Assembly (NCBI GenBank): GCA_913061095.1
Contig: CAJXVM010000009.1
Location: 1 to 64,000 of the forward strand
Direction of reading: 5' to 3'
DNA length: 64,000 nt
Source: an uncultured Ignavibacteria bacterium
Lineage (GTDB): Bacteria > Bacteroidota > Ignavibacteria > SZUA-365
In this document: positions 62,223 to 64,000 of the stretch, piece after piece
How positions within the stretch are numbered: position 1 is the stretch's first letter
Layout of the letters: the number at the start of each line of letters is the position of its first letter
The notes under the pieces: generated by a model
What the model was told of the DNA's origin: nothing
Databases searched by the model: none
The model's input: the letters and a program-made list of their open reading frames with translations, nothing else
Translations under genes and position numbers: made by a program

Positions 62223-63239
62223 TCAGTAGCTGAATTTTCCGAGGGTCGTTTTGCCGCGGAAGATCCAGTAGATCGCGATGGTGTAGCTGAGTACGAAAGG
62301 CATGCCGAGAATGGCGATCCAGCGCATGATGCCGAGCGTTTTCTGCGACGAGGCCGCGTTGTAAATGGTCAGGTTATACGCGGGATCGATGCTCGAGACG
62401 ATCATGTTCGGGAACAGAGCGAAGCCGAACAGGAAGGTCAGCGCGGCGATGGTCGCCGTCGAAGAAATGAACGCGTATCCCGGGCGTCCGACGTAAATCG
62501 CGCGCGGAATATTCGCGATGGCCAGCACGTTGAGTACGACAACGACCCATGCCCACGGGACGTCGCGGAAATTCGTCACGGCGCTGGGCAGGCTGACGAG
62601 TGTGGCCATCGTGGAGAATATGTACAGCACGAGGAAAATCCCGAACGTCGTCCACATCCACCGGTGAATGCGTTTCTGCAGATCACCCTCGGTTTTGAGA
62701 TAAAGGTATATCGATCCGTGCATGGCGAAGGTCGCCACCGCGAAGACGCCGATGAGCAGAGGATAGGGACCAAGCAGGTCGAGCACAGTGCCCTGGAAAT
62801 TCATGTCGGCACCGATAGGCAGTCCGATCATGACATTGCCGACGGCGACACCGAAGAGGAAGGAGGCCAGCGTGCTGGCGACGGTGAAGGAAACATCCCA
62901 GGCTTTTCTCCACCGGGGATTCTCCTGCTTGCTGCGGAATTCCATCGATACGGCGCGGAAGATCAGCGCGAAAAGCAGGAAAATGAAGGGCAAGTAGAAT
63001 CCCGAGAAAGCTGTCGCATAGACATGCGGAAAGGCGGCGAACATCGCTCCACCGAAGGTGACGAGCCAGACCTCGTTGCCGTCCCAGAGGGGACCGATGG
63101 AATTCATCAGGATGCGCCGCTCCTCATCCTTCTTGACGAACAGGTGCAGGATACCAACGCCGAGATCGAAACCGTCGAGCACCGCGTACCCGATCAGCAG
63201 CACTCCCATCAGAACGAACCAGAAAATGTTGAGATCCAT
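62223..63239 (-). CDS. cydB: Cytochrome bd ubiquinol oxidase subunit II
   Basis: 338 residues from ATG 63239, with AGGAG properly spaced; a start at 63266 would overlap cydA. About eight membrane helices, beginning LNIFWFVLMGVLLIGYAVLDGFDLGVGILH, then GPLWDGNEVWLV and the later GSIYLYLKTEGDLQKR. CydB partners CydA in the high-affinity quinol oxidase of the cytoplasmic membrane. Gene order on this strand is cydA then cydB, a 1-nt gap apart. Confidence 0.95.
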   Translation of the reverse strand: MDLNIFWFVLMGVLLIGYAVLDGFDLGVGILHLFVKKDEERRILMNSIGPLWDGNEVWLVTFGGAMFAAFPHVYATAFSGFYLPFIFLLFALIFRAVSMEFRSKQENPRWRKAWDVSFTVASTLASFLFGVAVGNVMIGLPIGADMNFQGTVLDLLGPYPLLIGVFAVATFAMHGSIYLYLKTEGDLQKRIHRWMWTTFGIFLVLYIFSTMATLVSLPSAVTNFRDVPWAWVVVVLNVLAIANIPRAIYVGRPGYAFISSTATIAALTFLFGFALFPNMIVSSIDPAYNLTIYNAASSQKTLGIMRWIAILGMPFVLSYTIAIYWIFRGKTTLGKFSY

Positions 63240-63240
63240 G

Positions 63241-64000
63241 TTACTTCTCCTCCTTTCCGCGTTCACTATCCGCGGGACTGTCGCTGTTTCCAGGGCCGTT
63301 GCTGCCCGCGTGCTCGTCTCCGCGCGAGCTGGTCAGTGATGGACCACCCGTACCGGTGCGCGTGGAAATCGTCTCGATCATCCCTCCTTCTGCACCGGCT
63401 CCGGCGAGAGCGGATACATCTTCGGGACCTGTCTTGATTTTTTCGTTCATGATATACAGCCAGATGGCAAAGAGAAACAGGTAAATCACCGTGAAGAGAA
63501 TGATGGAAGTGAGCACTTCCCCTGCGGCCACCGATTTCGACAGTGCGTCACTGGTGCGCAGAAGGTCCTGGACGATCCACGGCTGCCGTCCGACCTCGGC
63601 TGCAATCCAGCCTGCCTGGTTGGAGATGTACGGTCCGATGATGGAGAACACGAACACCCAGAGCAGCCAGCGCTTGTCGAACAGCGTGCCGCGCCATCGG
63701 AAGAAGGCGGCCAGCAGCGTGATGAAGATGAAATACATCCCGAGGGATATCATGATGTGGTAGGATTGAAACGGGATCTGCAGCGGGGGACGGTCTTCCG
63801 GCGCATACTGATCGAGTCCGGTCACGGGGGTCGAGAAATCATTGTGAATAAGGAAACTGAGTCCACCCGGGATAGCCAGCCCGAGTCGCACGCGCTCTTC
63901 TTCCGCGTCAGGGATGCCGAACAGGTACATGTCGCCGGGGCCGGTGCGGAAATGTCCTTCGAAGGCCGCCAGCTTCGCCGGCTGCGTGACCGCCACCGTA
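63241..64000 (-). CDS. cydA: Cytochrome bd ubiquinol oxidase subunit I, C-terminal part (5' end outside window)
   Basis: The frame is open through base 64000, so the N-terminus with the haem ligands and Q-loop is missing; 253 residues remain. QPAKLAAFEGHF, NQAGWIAAEVGRQPWIVQDLLRT and the last membrane helices identify CydA. The final 60 residues are a Gly/Ser/Thr/Glu-rich tail (from about GPEDVSALAGAG) that is longer than most CydA C-termini and looks disordered. Cotranscribed with cydB. Confidence 0.95.
   Translation of the reverse strand, partial: TVAVTQPAKLAAFEGHFRTGPGDMYLFGIPDAEEERVRLGLAIPGGLSFLIHNDFSTPVTGLDQYAPEDRPPLQIPFQSYHIMISLGMYFIFITLLAAFFRWRGTLFDKRWLLWVFVFSIIGPYISNQAGWIAAEVGRQPWIVQDLLRTSDALSKSVAAGEVLTSIILFTVIYLFLFAIWLYIMNEKIKTGPEDVSALAGAGAEGGMIETISTRTGTGGPSLTSSRGDEHAGSNGPGNSDSPADSERGKEEK

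Noticed and set aside
1-64000. tRNA, rRNA, CRISPR array, insertion sequence or prophage
   Set aside because: Spacers were read for cloverleaf-like elements, regularly spaced repeats, transposase or integrase motifs; none was found. The palindromes lack terminal repeats with a transposase gene.

Overview
The window reads as a gene-dense, roughly 60% GC stretch of ordinary bacterial chromosome, about 55 protein genes, most in tight operons with 4-nt or TAATG stop/start overlaps. No phage, insertion sequence, CRISPR array, rRNA or tRNA gene is visible. Family content (DUF5683, DUF4837, GH57 with starch-binding modules, a tilS-hpt-ftsH cluster, short RecG, PPDK, TIGR01777 epimerase) and promoter-like boxes of the form TTG-N20-TATRTTTT point to the Bacteroidota/Chlorobi/Ignavibacteria (FCB) group. 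I cannot name the species; a high-GC Ignavibacteria- or Kapabacteria-like lineage is my best guess.

Layout. 1-6.6 kb: the 3' end of glutamine synthetase (its adenylylation-loop tyrosine is in view), a DUF5683 membrane protein, ddl, two methyltransferases, a secreted Cys/His-rich peptide, a YqaA-type membrane protein, a DUF4287/DUF5655 protein and rlmB. 6.7-16.6 kb: recG, a GT-C glycosyltransferase fused to TPRs, a secreted GHL10-type glycosidase, glnE (the adenylyltransferase/deadenylase acting on glutamine synthetase) and truA. 16.6-24 kb, minus strand: comEC, an alkaline-phosphatase-superfamily metalloenzyme, dtd, an HD hydrolase and a secreted GH57 protein. 24.2-34.9 kb: one long plus-strand operon from a hypothetical gene through tilS, hpt and ftsH into a lipid/glycan-like membrane set (CTP-dependent kinase-like protein, DUF4837 lipoprotein, flippase-like protein, GT2, CPBP protease, TPR protein). 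35-43.5 kb: kbl-tdh (threonine to glycine), an APC permease with tandem USP domains, a Blc lipocalin and ppdK. 43.8-50.5 kb: TPR-UbiA, then a seven-gene minus-strand operon (Cys/Met PLP enzyme, PgeF, LipM-like lipoate enzyme, PanB, cupin, DUF971, C26 amidotransferase). 50.7-64 kb: HD hydrolase, epimerase, fbaB, a MacA-like adaptor with two MacB-type permeases but no ATPase, an AttH-type ABC operon, and cydB with the 3' part of cydA.

How genes work together: glnA and glnE form a nitrogen-control pair; kbl and tdh a two-step threonine catabolic route; fbaB and ppdK serve glycolysis/gluconeogenesis; cydAB is a high-affinity quinol oxidase.

The most unusual layer is not a gene system but the spacers. 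At least six families of palindromic intergenic elements are present: NACGAAG palindromes of up to 205 bp in three spacers, a CACAGATTGCAC hairpin, TAGGGCC/TAGGGGC hairpins, a CTGAGCGTGTCGAAG element, a twin TACCCGGGTA palindrome and a 10-bp tandem repeat. They sit at gene ends, often between convergent genes. Together with the Cys/His-rich secreted peptide and the permease pair without ATPase, these are the best candidates for something undescribed. I did not find a convincing new defence or biosynthetic system.
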